A DNA stretch of 64,000 nucleotides from JACJWR01 sp963842975 (GCA_963842975.1 CAWJIH010000013.1:92052-156051); one strand, 5' to 3'; shown: positions 44,408 through 52,139, counted from the stretch's first letter. Made by a program: numbers and translations. The notes: generated by a model from the letters alone, not told the origin.

Positions 44408-45175
44408 ATGCCCCGCAGCGATGGCCGAGCCGCCGATGATCTTCGTCCGATTCGATTCACCCGTGCGTGGCTGGACGAGGCCGAAGGGTCGTGTCTGGTG
44501 GAATTCGGCCGCACCCGCGTGCTGTGTGCGGCCTCGCTGACTCCGGGTGTTCCGCGCTGGCGCCGGGATTCCGGGCTGGGTTGGGTGACCGCCGAATATG
44601 CGATGTTGCCCCGGGCCGCCACCCGTCGCGACACCCGGGAATCGATTAAGGGTCGTCCGGGCGGGCGGACCCAAGAGATTTCCCGTTTGGTCGGCCGTTC
44701 GCTGCGTGCAGTGGTGGATCCGGCCGGTTTGGGGGAGAACACCATCGTGGTGGACTGCGACGTATTGCAGGCCGACGGTGGCACGAGGACCGCGGCCATC
44801 ACCGGTGCCTACGTCGCGCTGTACGACGCCATCTCGCATGGCCGCGAACAGGGTTGGGTGAAGGGTGCCGGGCTGCGTGATTCGGTGTGTGCGGTGAGCG
44901 TGGGGATCGTCGACGGCGAGGTGCGGCTGGATCTGCACTATGACGATGATGTGGCCGCAGCCACCGACATGAACGTCGTGATGACCGGTAGCGGCTCGTT
45001 CGTGGAGGTGCAGGGAACCGCCGAAGAGGCACCGTACTCTCGGGATGAACTCGACGCCCTACTCGATGCGGCCACCATCGGCTGCGCCGAGTTGACCCTG
45101 ATGCAGCAGGCCGCGCTGGCGACATCGCTGCCGCCGCGTTCGGTGATGCTCGACGGCTCTCCGGCGGTGCGCTGA
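44408..45175 (+). CDS. rph: Ribonuclease PH
   Basis: Phosphorolytic 3' exoribonuclease that trims tRNA. 255 residues. Seen: RSDGRAADDLRPI, VEFGRTRVLCAASL, the catalytic ATRRDTRESIKGRPGGRTQEISRLVGRSLRAV and DCDVLQADGGTRTAAITGAYVAL, all typical. The ATG at 44402 is an alternative two codons upstream. The stop and the rdgB start overlap (TGATG). Having a tRNA gene just downstream fits its RNA role but may be chance. Confidence 0.96.
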   Translation: MPRSDGRAADDLRPIRFTRAWLDEAEGSCLVEFGRTRVLCAASLTPGVPRWRRDSGLGWVTAEYAMLPRAATRRDTRESIKGRPGGRTQEISRLVGRSLRAVVDPAGLGENTIVVDCDVLQADGGTRTAAITGAYVALYDAISHGREQGWVKGAGLRDSVCAVSVGIVDGEVRLDLHYDDDVAAATDMNVVMTGSGSFVEVQGTAEEAPYSRDELDALLDAATIGCAELTLMQQAALATSLPPRSVMLDGSPAVR

Positions 45176-45807
45176 TGGGAGCAAACGAGCGCGAGGTCGC
45201 CGTCCTCGCCACCAGGAATCCACACAAACTTGCCGAGCTCAAGCGGATCCTCGCCGAGGCCGAACTAGACATCGAGTTGATCGACATCGCCGAGGCGGAA
45301 CTGCGCACGGGGGTGACGGTGCCGGAGGTGGCCGAAACCGGCGCCACCTTCGAGGACAACGCGCGGCTGAAGTCTGAGGCGGTCTGTGTGGCCACCGGCC
45401 TGCCAGCGTTGGCCGACGACAGCGGTCTGTGCGTGGACGCGCTCAACGGCATGCCCGGAGTGCTCTCAGCTCGCTGGTCCGGCACCGGCGACGATGCGGC
45501 GAATCTGGAACTCGTCGTCGCGCAGGTGGCCGCTGTGATTCCGGAGCGCCGAGGGGCCCAGTTCCGGTGTGCGGCCGCGTTCACCTGCCCGCAGCAGGGC
45601 ACCACCGTGGTGGTGGGCACGTTGGAGGGCCGGGTCATCACCGAACCCGTCGGCAGCAACGGGTTTGGCTACGACCCCATTTTCATTCCCGAGGGAGACA
45701 CCCGCACGACTGCGGAGATGTCGGCTGCGGAAAAAGATGCGATCAGCCATCGGGGTCGCGCCTTCCGGAGGCTGGCACTGTGGCTGGCCGACCGGGGCGA
45801 CTTGTAG
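45175..45807 (+). CDS. rdgB: dITP/XTP pyrophosphatase (RdgB/HAM1)
   Basis: House-cleaning enzyme hydrolysing dITP and XTP. 210 residues. Seen: LATRNPHKLAELKRIL, ETGATFEDNARLKSEA, ADDSGLCVDALNGMPGVLSARW and GSNGFGYDPIFIPEG, TTAEMSAAEKDAISHRGRA, complete Ham1 motifs. Starts within the rph stop codon overlap. Last protein gene of the conserved block; the tRNA-Leu gene begins 9 bp later. Confidence 0.96.
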   Translation: MGANEREVAVLATRNPHKLAELKRILAEAELDIELIDIAEAELRTGVTVPEVAETGATFEDNARLKSEAVCVATGLPALADDSGLCVDALNGMPGVLSARWSGTGDDAANLELVVAQVAAVIPERRGAQFRCAAAFTCPQQGTTVVVGTLEGRVITEPVGSNGFGYDPIFIPEGDTRTTAEMSAAEKDAISHRGRAFRRLALWLADRGDL

Positions 45808-45816
45808 ACTCCGCGC

Positions 45817-45890
45817 GGGGCCGTAGCCCAATTGGCAGAGGCACACGGTTTAGGTCCGTGCCAGTGCGAGTTCGACTCTCGTCGGCCCCA
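45817..45890 (+). tRNA. tRNA-Leu(UAG), short variable arm
   Basis: 74 nt; folds with a 7-bp acceptor stem (GGGGCCG/CGGCCCC), D-arm with GG, anticodon stem CACGG/CCGTG around loop TTTAGGT giving anticodon UAG, 5-nt variable loop CCAGT and T-arm with TTCGACT. Discriminator A, CCA not encoded. The anticodon reads the Leu codon CUA, but the variable loop is short (class I) instead of the long arm usual for tRNA-Leu, so amino-acid identity is slightly uncertain. Confidence 0.85.
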
Positions 45891-45919
45891 CTCCTAGTTT
45901 TTCTGACGTGCTCGACACA

Positions 45920-45969
45920 GTCGTGAGTAACCGACCCTGCGCGATGTCGTGAGTATCAGACCCTGCGCG
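45920..45969. repeat. Tandem 26-bp repeat, possible insertion-sequence end remnant
   Basis: Two copies (45920-45943 and 45946-45969) of a 24-bp unit beginning GTCGTGAGTA, differing at two positions, in the gene-free 134 bp after tRNA-Leu. Tandem TGTC-TGAG type units are typical of IS481-like element ends. No transposase is present, so this would be a leftover end. Otherwise this gap holds only a T-run (45894-45903) after the tRNA. Confidence 0.5.
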
Positions 45970-46009
45970 TTGGCGTTCCGGGGTTGCCCGTCTAGCTAGG
46001 GGCCGCCCT

Positions 46010-46041
46010 CAGCCGCGGTCATCCTCAGCCGCGGTCATCCT
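46010..46041. repeat. 16-bp tandem duplication at the 3' end of the coiled-coil gene
   Basis: Two identical 16-bp units (CTCAGCCGCGGTCATC) in tandem plus a partial third. The second contains the stop of the minus-strand coiled-coil gene; the first lies just past it. Looks like a recent slippage duplication. Confidence 0.8.
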
Positions 46042-46366
46042 CAGCGGAGTCGGTCACCGTTTCGACTGCGTCTTGGGCCTTGCGGGCCCAGTCGAGCTGG
46101 GTCTGTGCCTTGGTCAACTCGGCCTGAATCCGATCCACGTCGGCTTTCGCGGTTGCCTGGTCTACACCGGTAGTGCGGCGCAGGCGGTCGGTCAAGCCGC
46201 CGATCACCGGGGCGTCCTTGATCGAGTCGAGCAGCCCACCGGCAGCCTTGCTGCCATCGAGTTCGTCCTGTGCGTCGGCAAGTTGTGCCTTCAGCGCGCT
46301 CACTTGCGCTTCGTACTCGGAGACCTTTGCCTGCGCCTTGCTGCGAGCCATATCTGACATTCCCAT
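46025..46366 (-). CDS. Small coiled-coil protein of unknown function
   Basis: 113 residues. Seen: two heptad-rich segments (KVSEYEAQVSALKAQLADAQDEL and ADVDRIQAELTKAQTQLDWARKAQDAV) separated by a short Gly-containing segment GGLLDSIKDAPVIGGL; acidic C-terminus. No signal or membrane helix. TAACGT lies 7 nt before the ATG at 46366, favouring it over in-frame ATGs at 46360 and 46351. Divergent from a small membrane protein gene 83 bp away. I do not recognise the family. Confidence 0.65.
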   Translation of the reverse strand: MGMSDMARSKAQAKVSEYEAQVSALKAQLADAQDELDGSKAAGGLLDSIKDAPVIGGLTDRLRRTTGVDQATAKADVDRIQAELTKAQTQLDWARKAQDAVETVTDSAEDDRG

Positions 46367-46449
46367 GCCTGCAACGTTAACCCTGGGCATGGTCCAGTGG
46401 CTGCGACGGCTGTCGCGGTTAGTGGTGGGGGCCACTATTGTCGTGAGTC

Positions 46450-46854
46450 ATGCGGGCTCTCATGTACCTGGTGCTGCTTGCGCTCCTGGTGGCAGGAGTC
46501 GTCTGGAGCATGGAACGGGTCGGGCAGTTGCGTCGGTCGCAGCCTCGCAAACAACTGGAGCGCAACGACGGCGGCAGTGGCCGACCGGGGGAGCACAGCG
46601 AGCGTGCGACGTTGGCCTACGGGGCCGAAGCCGGTCCGGGCGAACTGCACCTCACCCCGAGTCAGTTGGTGTTCACCGCAGATTCCGGCCGGGTGGTGGT
46701 GCTCGAACGGCTGGACCTGGTGGGCGTGAACGTCACGACCGAGTTGCCCGATCGGACTTTGGCCACGCCAGTGCTCGTGGTCACTGTTGATCATGAGGCG
46801 TACTACTTTGCGGTGACCTCACCAACCGCCTGGGCGATGCGACTGCTGGGCTAG
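46450..46854 (+). CDS. Small membrane-anchored protein with PH-like C-terminal domain
   Basis: 134 residues: an N-terminal helix (MYLVLLALLVAGVVW), a basic polar linker, then a beta-rich domain (GELHLTPSQLVFTADSGRVVVLERLDLVGVNV...) resembling bacterial PH/GRAM-like folds, which is a pattern judgement. The last codons and stop are tandemly duplicated (see the repeat). Function unknown. Real coding is supported by GC3-rich codon use and the clear domain pattern. Confidence 0.65.
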   Translation: MRALMYLVLLALLVAGVVWSMERVGQLRRSQPRKQLERNDGGSGRPGEHSERATLAYGAEAGPGELHLTPSQLVFTADSGRVVVLERLDLVGVNVTTELPDRTLATPVLVVTVDHEAYYFAVTSPTAWAMRLLG

Positions 46855-46894
46855 CGGCCTGCCTCGATGCGTCTGCTGGGCTAGCGGCACGCCT
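46835..46894. repeat. 30-bp tandem duplication spanning a stop codon
   Basis: Units 46835-46864 and 46865-46894 differ at only three positions. The first contains the last residues (MRLLG) and TAG of the upstream gene; the second repeats both in the same frame after the stop. The unit reaches the end of the convergent peroxiredoxin gene. Confidence 0.85.
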
Positions 46895-47361
46895 CAGGCG
46901 ATGCCGAGCAGACCGCGCACCCGGGCCACATGGCCTTTCGCTCGGACGTTGTACAACGCCTCAGCAATGGTGCCGTCTTCGGCGACGATGAAGGTGGAAC
47001 GAATCACCCCGGTGACTTTCTTGCCGTACATGCTCTTCTCGCCCCACGCCCCGTATTCCTCCATCACGGCATGATCAGGGTCGGACAGCAGCGGGAACGT
47101 GAGGTGGTCACGCTCAATGAACTTGGTGAGTTTGGCTGGCGCGTCTGGGCTGATTCCGAGAACTGCGACACCTTGGGCTTGCAGCGAATCGAGCGAATCG
47201 CGGAAGTCGCAGGCTTCGGTGGTGCAACCTGGGGTCATCGCTGCGGGGTAGAAGTAGACCACCACGGTGCGGCCGGCATAGTCGGCCAGCGACACTTGCG
47301 AACCGTCGGCGGACACGAGAGTGAAGGAGGGAGCGACGTCCCCCTTTTCGAGTTTGGGCAT
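46894..47361 (-). CDS. bcp: Thioredoxin-dependent peroxiredoxin, Bcp/PrxQ type
   Basis: 155 residues reducing hydroperoxides in the cytosol. Seen: GDVAPSFTLVSADG, VVVYFYPAAMTPGCTTEACDFRD with peroxidatic Cys and a second Cys five residues later (atypical 2-Cys PrxQ), and GVIRSTFIVAEDG. The ATG at 47361 has TAGCGT 7 nt upstream and no ribosome site. It neighbours a Ni/Co transporter and lies 4 kb from superoxide dismutase. Confidence 0.93.
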   Translation of the reverse strand: MPKLEKGDVAPSFTLVSADGSQVSLADYAGRTVVVYFYPAAMTPGCTTEACDFRDSLDSLQAQGVAVLGISPDAPAKLTKFIERDHLTFPLLSDPDHAVMEEYGAWGEKSMYGKKVTGVIRSTFIVAEDGTIAEALYNVRAKGHVARVRGLLGIA

Positions 47362-47539
47362 GTCCGCCACGCTAGGCAGCCAGGCCGGGTTGCGCAAGTC
47401 TCGGAAGTAAAGGTGTGGACAACGCTGCTGTGCGTTGATTTCGTCGTCACGTCACCCGGAGGCCGGGATACGCCTGCCCACGTCTGCCCACGCCTCTCAA
47501 GGCCCACTGTGCCGACTACTACCCAGGCCCCGGCCCAGA

Positions 47540-47554
47540 TGCAAACCGTTTGCA
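47540..47554. promoter_or_regulatory. Nur-box-like operator before the ECF transporter
   Basis: Perfect palindrome TGCAAACCGTTTGCA, i.e. TGCAA-N5-TTGCA, the pattern known for the nickel-responsive Fur-family repressor Nur of Streptomyces. It overlaps the -35 position for the TACGAT -10 box (47574-47579) that lies 7 nt before the cbiM GTG, as expected for repression when the metal is plentiful. The remaining ~225-bp gap upstream shows no B12 riboswitch. Confidence 0.65.
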
Positions 47555-47586
47555 CCTGGGAATCGGTGGCGACTACGATGGTCGTC

Positions 47587-48279
47587 GTGCACATTCCAGA
47601 CGGATTCATCAACGCGCCGGTGTCTGTGGCGGCAGGCGCGGTTGCCATCGGGGCGGTGGCATTCAGCCTCAAAGGCGCACGCCGAGAACTCACCGAGACT
47701 TCGGCGCCGATGGCTGGGCTGACCGCAGTGTTCATCTTCGCCGCCCAGATGGTCAACTTCCCGGTCGCCGCGGGAACAAGCGGACACCTCATAGGTGCCG
47801 CGCTCGCCGCCATTCTCATCGGTCCCTATGCGGCGGTGTTGGCCATGACGGTGGTTCTCACCGTGCAGGCACTCGTCTTCGCAGACGGTGGGCTTGTTGC
47901 CCTAGGCCTCAACGTCGTCAACCTTGCGGTGTTGGCAACTCTGGCCGCCTGGTGGATCTTCCGCGGCGTTTTCGCGGTGACGCGTGGGCGATTGGTGATT
48001 GCCGCGGCCGCCGCCGGATTCGTCAGTGTGCTTGCGGCCGCAGGCGGATTTGCGGTGGAGTTCATCCTCGGCGGGACGGTACCCCTGTCGGCTGGCACTG
48101 TTGCCACCGCGATGCTCGGCGTGCACTCCTTCATCGGCCTCGGCGAAGCGGCCATCACCGCTTTGGTAGTCGCCGCGATCGCCGGTGTCCGCCCAGACTT
48201 GGTCTATGCCTTGCGGCGATTCGGTGCCCGCCCATCCGCGGCCAAGGTGCCCAGCGAATCGGCGGCGGTCCGGACGTGA
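47587..48279 (+). CDS. cbiM: CbiM/NikM, substrate-binding subunit of Ni/Co ECF transporter
   Basis: 230 residues, about seven helices. Seen: N-terminal HIPDGFI, whose His (with the amino terminus) forms the metal site in this family, and conserved MVNFPVAAGTSGHLIGAALAAILIGP and HSFIGLGEA. The GTG at 47587 gives the canonical M-HIPDGF start and has TACGAT 7 nt upstream; an ATG at 47578 would displace the metal-binding N-terminus. Overlaps the next gene by GTGA. The Nur-like box favours nickel over cobalt. Confidence 0.93.
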   Translation: MHIPDGFINAPVSVAAGAVAIGAVAFSLKGARRELTETSAPMAGLTAVFIFAAQMVNFPVAAGTSGHLIGAALAAILIGPYAAVLAMTVVLTVQALVFADGGLVALGLNVVNLAVLATLAAWWIFRGVFAVTRGRLVIAAAAAGFVSVLAAAGGFAVEFILGGTVPLSAGTVATAMLGVHSFIGLGEAAITALVVAAIAGVRPDLVYALRRFGARPSAAKVPSESAAVRT

Positions 48280-48683
48280 ACGAGTCGCCCCGGCACGCAT
48301 CAGCAAGTGCCGAGACCTCCAGTGGAAGTGAGGGAACCAACGCAGCGTCACCGCGACGTGGTCCGTCGAATCGTTGGTTCTACCTCGGCATGGCGGTGGT
48401 GGCCGTGCTGGTCGCCGCCGGGTTGGCCCTGTTCGCCTCCAGTTCCCCGGACGGTCTGGAACGGGTCGCTGAGGACGTTGGATTCGCTGAATCCGCCCAA
48501 GATTCAGCCGTGGCTGGATCGCCGGTGGCCGACTATGAACTGCCCGGCGCGCAAGACCCCGATAGTCCCCTGAACCGAGCGTTTGCCGGGGTGGTCGGTG
48601 TTTCAGTGACCGCTGGCGTGGCGTTCGCGCTGTTCGGTGCGCTCGCTCGAGGCAAAGCGCGGCGCTCCTCCCACGACGGCTGA
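48276..48683 (+). CDS. PDGLE-domain (CbiN/NikN-like) transporter subunit
   Basis: 135 residues: a Ser-rich N-terminus of about 35 residues, helix YLGMAVVAVLVAAGLALFA, the SSPDGLERVAEDVGF motif typical of PDGLE proteins, an extracytoplasmic stretch and a second helix (FAGVVGVSVTAGVAFALFGAL). It assists the M subunit in metal capture. Coupled to cbiM by GTGA and 15 bp from cbiQ. Confidence 0.9.
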   Translation: MNESPRHASASAETSSGSEGTNAASPRRGPSNRWFYLGMAVVAVLVAAGLALFASSSPDGLERVAEDVGFAESAQDSAVAGSPVADYELPGAQDPDSPLNRAFAGVVGVSVTAGVAFALFGALARGKARRSSHDG

Positions 48684-48698
48684 TCCTCGCCTCCGGCC

Positions 48699-49460
48699 AT
48701 GGAAGGGTTGTATCTAGTCGGGGACACCCGAATTCACCGACTCCCGGCGCAGGTCAAAGTCGTTGCGGCGCTGCTGTTTGCCCTGGTGGTGGTGGCGACG
48801 CCGCGCGAGTGGGTGCTTGCGTTCGGGGGGTACGCAGTGCTGGTCGTCGCAGTTGCTGCGGTCGCGCGAATGAGGCCGCGGGTGATGCTTCGACGGATGC
48901 TCATTGAAGTGCCCTTCGTCGTCTTCGCGCTGCTGCTGCCCATAGTCGGGTTGGGGGAGCGGATTGAACTGGTGGGGGTCGTCAGCGTTTCGGTGGAAGG
49001 TCTGTGGGCTGCGTGGAACATCCTGGCGAAGGCGACTCTCGGCGTGTCCGTGGCGGTGATTCTCGGGGCGACCACCCGGCCAGCGGATCTCGTCGGCGGC
49101 CTTGCCCGGCTGCGGTTGCCGGGGCTGCTGGTGCAAATCACCGGCTTCATGATCCGCTACGTTGACGTGGTGGCGGCCGAAGCGACCAGGATGCGTACCG
49201 CGATGGCTGCCCGAGGATTTTCGGCTCGGCACGTGAATTCCTGGCCTGCGGTGGCGCGGAGTTTGGGAACGCTGTTCATTCGCACCTACGAGCGCGGGGA
49301 GCGGGTGCACGTGGCGATGCTTTCGCGTGGCTACGACGGCACCGCACAAGCCTGGGCGCTCGGCAGTGCACCGGCCTCGCTCGGGGTGTGGGCGCAGGGG
49401 TTGGTGCTGCCGAGTGCGGCCGTGGTCGTGGTGGCAGCCTCCTGGCTGGTGTTGCGGTGA
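48699..49460 (+). CDS. cbiQ: CbiQ/EcfT transmembrane coupling subunit
   Basis: 253 residues, about five helices. Seen: DTRIHRLPAQVKVVAALLFAL at the start and the two coupling motifs AMAARGF and AMLSRGYDG, which dock on the ATPase grooves (Ala-Arg-Gly signature; the second is Ser-Arg-Gly). The ATG at 48699 begins right after the PDGLE gene. The stop overlaps the cbiO GTG (GTGA), so subunit synthesis is coupled. Confidence 0.93.
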   Translation: MEGLYLVGDTRIHRLPAQVKVVAALLFALVVVATPREWVLAFGGYAVLVVAVAAVARMRPRVMLRRMLIEVPFVVFALLLPIVGLGERIELVGVVSVSVEGLWAAWNILAKATLGVSVAVILGATTRPADLVGGLARLRLPGLLVQITGFMIRYVDVVAAEATRMRTAMAARGFSARHVNSWPAVARSLGTLFIRTYERGERVHVAMLSRGYDGTAQAWALGSAPASLGVWAQGLVLPSAAVVVVAASWLVLR

Positions 49461-50272
49461 GTTCGAGTAGCTCTGCTTCGACCTCGCCGGATCCCGCGGC
49501 GGTGCCGTCGAACGCCAGTGGGCCTGCCGCGGAGCCTGCCCTGCGGCTGCGCGGGCTCGGGTTTTCCTACCCCGACGGCCGGCATGCGTTGGACGGTGTC
49601 GATCTCACGGTTGACGTCGGCGAACGAGTGGCGCTGCTCGGCCCCAACGGGGCAGGCAAAACCACTCTCGCGCTGCACCTCAACGGCATTTTGACTGCCA
49701 CTGAGGGCGTGGTGGAGGTAGCTGGCGAAGTTGTCCGCTCGGAGTCTTTGGCGCGGGTGCGTCAGACCGTCGGATTGGTCTTCCAGGATCCGGACGATCA
49801 GCTATTCATGCCCACCGTGGCCCAGGATGTCGCCTTCGGGCCACTCAACTTCGGCGTACCGCAAGCGGAGATCCCCGACCGGGTGGATCAGGCGTTGGCT
49901 GCCGTAGGTATGGCCGATGCGGCCAACGCCTACCCGGGGCATCTCTCCTTCGGCCAGCGGCGCCGAGTCGCGATCGCGACCGTACTGTCGTGCCGGCCAG
50001 CGGTGTTGGTGCTCGACGAGCCGACTTCCAACTTGGACCCAGCCGCCCGCCGTGACCTTGCCGAAGTACTTGAATCGCTGGACGTCACGGTGCTGATCAT
50101 CACCCACGACATCCCGTTCGCCTGGCAGTTGTGCCCACGGTCGGTGATCCTCGATTCGGGTCGAATCGTGGCCGACGCCCCTACCTCGCAACTGCTGAGC
50201 GACGAGGAGTTGCTGGCACGACACCGACTTGAACTGCCCTACGGGTTCGATCCAGGCGCCGTCACGCAATAG
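49457..50272 (+). CDS. cbiO: CbiO, ECF transporter ATPase
   Basis: 271 residues. Seen: a Ser/Pro/Ala-rich N-terminus of about 30 residues, Walker A GPNGAGKTT, Q-loop FQDPDDQLF, signature LSFGQRRR, Walker B VLVLDEPTSNLDP and switch His in IITHD. The Q-loop DPDDQ is typical for ECF ATPases. A single ATPase gene, so a homodimer drives the transporter as in other CbiMNQO systems. The stop TAG is part of the TAGGGT box serving the next gene. Confidence 0.94.
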   Translation: MSSSSSASTSPDPAAVPSNASGPAAEPALRLRGLGFSYPDGRHALDGVDLTVDVGERVALLGPNGAGKTTLALHLNGILTATEGVVEVAGEVVRSESLARVRQTVGLVFQDPDDQLFMPTVAQDVAFGPLNFGVPQAEIPDRVDQALAAVGMADAANAYPGHLSFGQRRRVAIATVLSCRPAVLVLDEPTSNLDPAARRDLAEVLESLDVTVLIITHDIPFAWQLCPRSVILDSGRIVADAPTSQLLSDEELLARHRLELPYGFDPGAVTQ

Positions 50273-50282
50273 GGTGGGCGTC

Positions 50283-50705
50283 ATGGCTCAGCAAAACAGC
50301 CCGCAGATCGCGTCGGGCAGCCCGCAGACCCAAGCGGTGGCACCCAAGGTGGCAGCGGAAAAGGTCGTCGTCCCACCCGCACCCTCGGCCAAGCCCGAGA
50401 AGCCGAAAGGCAAAGCCGTGGAGAAGAAGGCGGAGTCGGGGGCCCCGGCTACACCGGCACCGCCACCACGGAGCGCGGCGCAGATCCAATCGGACATGGA
50501 AGCCACCCGCGAGCGACTGGCTACGACCATCGGGCAACTGCAGCAGGAGTTGGCGCCGAAGAATCTGGCGCATAAGCAGATGGAGCGGGTGCGTTCCTTC
50601 TACGTCGACGAATACGGTGCCGTCCGTCCGGAACGGATCGCCATGACCGCCGGAGTTGTGGTCGGCGGCATCGTGGTGATTCGCACGGTGAAGCGCATCT
50701 TCTAG
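50283..50705 (+). CDS. DUF3618 membrane protein
   Basis: 140 residues. Seen: a Pro/Lys/Ala-rich disordered first half (~1-65), the DUF3618 helix SAAQIQSDMEATRERLATTIGQLQ near 65-90, and one C-terminal helix (GVVVGGIVVIRTV). TAGGGT stands 7 nt before the ATG, a leaderless-type start. DUF3618 proteins are common small envelope proteins of actinobacteria with unknown role. Confidence 0.88.
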   Translation: MAQQNSPQIASGSPQTQAVAPKVAAEKVVVPPAPSAKPEKPKGKAVEKKAESGAPATPAPPPRSAAQIQSDMEATRERLATTIGQLQQELAPKNLAHKQMERVRSFYVDEYGAVRPERIAMTAGVVVGGIVVIRTVKRIF

Positions 50706-50723
50706 CCGTAAGGGGTGGGTGAC

Positions 50724-51254
50724 GTGGTTGGCCAAGTGCCCTTCGGGGTTGCCCCACAGGTGCCGGGGCCGGGGCAGGAATCGGTGTGGGACTATCCGCG
50801 GCCACCACTGTTGGTGCGTCGGGACGCCGACATTCGGATCACGTTCGGTGGGGTGTTGGTGTGCCACGCAGACTATGCGTGGCTGATCAAGGAGACGTCT
50901 CACCCGCCGACGTATTACCTCCCGCGTGACGCATGGCGCGCTGATGCGCTGCGCCCGACGAGGGGGAGCAGCCTGTGCGAGTGGAAGGGCGCCGCGAGCT
51001 ACCTGGACGTGGTCGCGGTCGACGACACGGGCGAAACGGTGGCAGTTGCAGAGGCCACGGCCTGGTTCTACCCGCGCCCACGGACTCCATACGAAGCGTT
51101 GCAGGATCACGTCAGTGTGTACCCCGGCCGAATGGATCAGGTGACGGTAGACGGGGAAGTGGTGACCGCGCAGGCCGGTGGTTTCTACGGCGGTTGGATC
51201 ACCGCGGACGTCGTGGGTCCGTTCAAAGGCGAACCCGGCAGCCGCTTCTGGTAG
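50724..51254 (+). CDS. DUF427 family protein
   Basis: About 176 residues. Seen: SVWDYPRPP near the start, YYLPRDAWRADALRPTRGSSLCEWKGAASYLDVV, and AWFYPRP, the Trp/Tyr-rich beta pattern of DUF427 (one copy is clear). AAGGGG lies 8 nt before the GTG at 50724; a GTG at 50715 is in frame. Function unknown. The 3' end is inside a hairpin shared with the convergent sod gene. Confidence 0.85.
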   Translation: MVGQVPFGVAPQVPGPGQESVWDYPRPPLLVRRDADIRITFGGVLVCHADYAWLIKETSHPPTYYLPRDAWRADALRPTRGSSLCEWKGAASYLDVVAVDDTGETVAVAEATAWFYPRPRTPYEALQDHVSVYPGRMDQVTVDGEVVTAQAGGFYGGWITADVVGPFKGEPGSRFW

Positions 51255-51271
51255 CAACTGCCGGGTTCGCC
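51228..51271. terminator. Bidirectional hairpin between DUF427 and sod
   Basis: Perfect 14-bp inverted repeat (51228-51241 with 51258-51271), 16-nt loop containing the DUF427 stop codon. T-rich bases follow on the + side (GGGTTTCGTTTG). Position between two convergent genes suits termination in both directions. Confidence 0.75.
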
Positions 51272-51318
51272 GGGTTTCGTTTGACTGGGGCTCGCGTGCG
51301 GCGAACCGTCAGAGCGGA

Positions 51319-51918
51319 TCAGGCGTCGAACGCAGCTCCGACCTTGGCCCAGTTCACGACGTTCCACCACTCCTTGAGGTACTCCGGGCGGCGGTTCTGG
51401 TACTTGAGGTAGTAGGCGTGCTCCCACACGTCGTTGCCGAGCAGCACCTCTTTGCCCTCAGTGGTGGGGGAGTCCTGGTTGGCAGTCGAGACGATGGCCA
51501 GCTTGCCGCCGTCGCGGATCAGCCACACCCAACCGGAACCAAACCGGGCCACGCCAGCTGCCTCGAACTTGGTCTTGAAGTCGTCGAACGAGCCGAACTC
51601 GTCGTCGATCGCGGCGGCGAGTTCACCCTCGGGGACCTGGCCGTGGTCGGGAGTCATCCAGTTCCAGAACAGCGTGTGGTTGAGGTGACCGCCGCCGTTG
51701 TTGCGCACCGGGCCGGCGATGTCGGCTGGGACGTCGGCCAAGTTTTCGACGATCTCTTCGATCGACTTGTCCGCCCAGGGGGTGCCTTCCACCGCGGCGT
51801 TGAGCTTGTCGACATAGGCCTGGTGGTGCTTGTCGTGGTGCAGATGCATCGTCTGGGCGTCCACGAACGGCTCGAGCGCGTCGTAGTCGTAGGGCAGTTC
51901 GGGCAGGGTGAAAGCCAT
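51319..51918 (-). CDS. Superoxide dismutase, Fe/Mn family
   Basis: 199 residues converting superoxide to H2O2. Seen: LPELPYDYDALEPFVDAQTMHLHHDKHHQAYV with the first metal His and aromatic His pair, HLNHTLFWNWM with the second His, and DVWEHAYYLKYQNRR with the Asp and His ligands. The metal (Fe or Mn) cannot be assigned safely. GAGGAG precedes the ATG. The Nur-like box at 47540 is notable because Nur represses an Fe-SOD in Streptomyces, but no such box is seen before this gene. Confidence 0.95.
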   Translation of the reverse strand: MAFTLPELPYDYDALEPFVDAQTMHLHHDKHHQAYVDKLNAAVEGTPWADKSIEEIVENLADVPADIAGPVRNNGGGHLNHTLFWNWMTPDHGQVPEGELAAAIDDEFGSFDDFKTKFEAAGVARFGSGWVWLIRDGGKLAIVSTANQDSPTTEGKEVLLGNDVWEHAYYLKYQNRRPEYLKEWWNVVNWAKVGAAFDA

Positions 51919-52015
51919 CGGTTCTCCTCGCAGAGTTCGAGTTAGGTCGCCCTATCTCATCACGTACTAGGTGGGCGTACAACAGCACCTGCGCCTGCGC
52001 TATGCTCGTGCACGC

Positions 52016-52088
<73 letters not shown>

Positions 52089-52094
52089 CCAGAG

Positions 52095-52139
52095 AGGCCC
52101 AGGTCAGAGGCGAATTGCCTACGACCTGGGCCTTCGTTT
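52095..52139 (+). terminator. Terminator after tRNA-Lys
   Basis: 11-bp inverted repeat (52095-52105 with 52123-52133), with a 4-bp inner hairpin in the loop, followed by TTCGTTTG. It sits between tRNA-Lys and the convergent orn gene. Confidence 0.8.

Noticed and set aside
45817..45969. tRNA-Leu as an integration site of a genomic island
   Set aside because: No integrase, no repeated tRNA 3' end and no change of gene content to mobile functions downstream.
47440..47530. Possible cobalamin riboswitch before cbiM (a GCCCACTGTG string and a GGAGGCCGGGATACGCC stretch)
   Set aside because: The elements occur in the wrong order, the B12 box is imperfect, and the -10 box lies 7 nt before the start codon, leaving no leader to hold a riboswitch.
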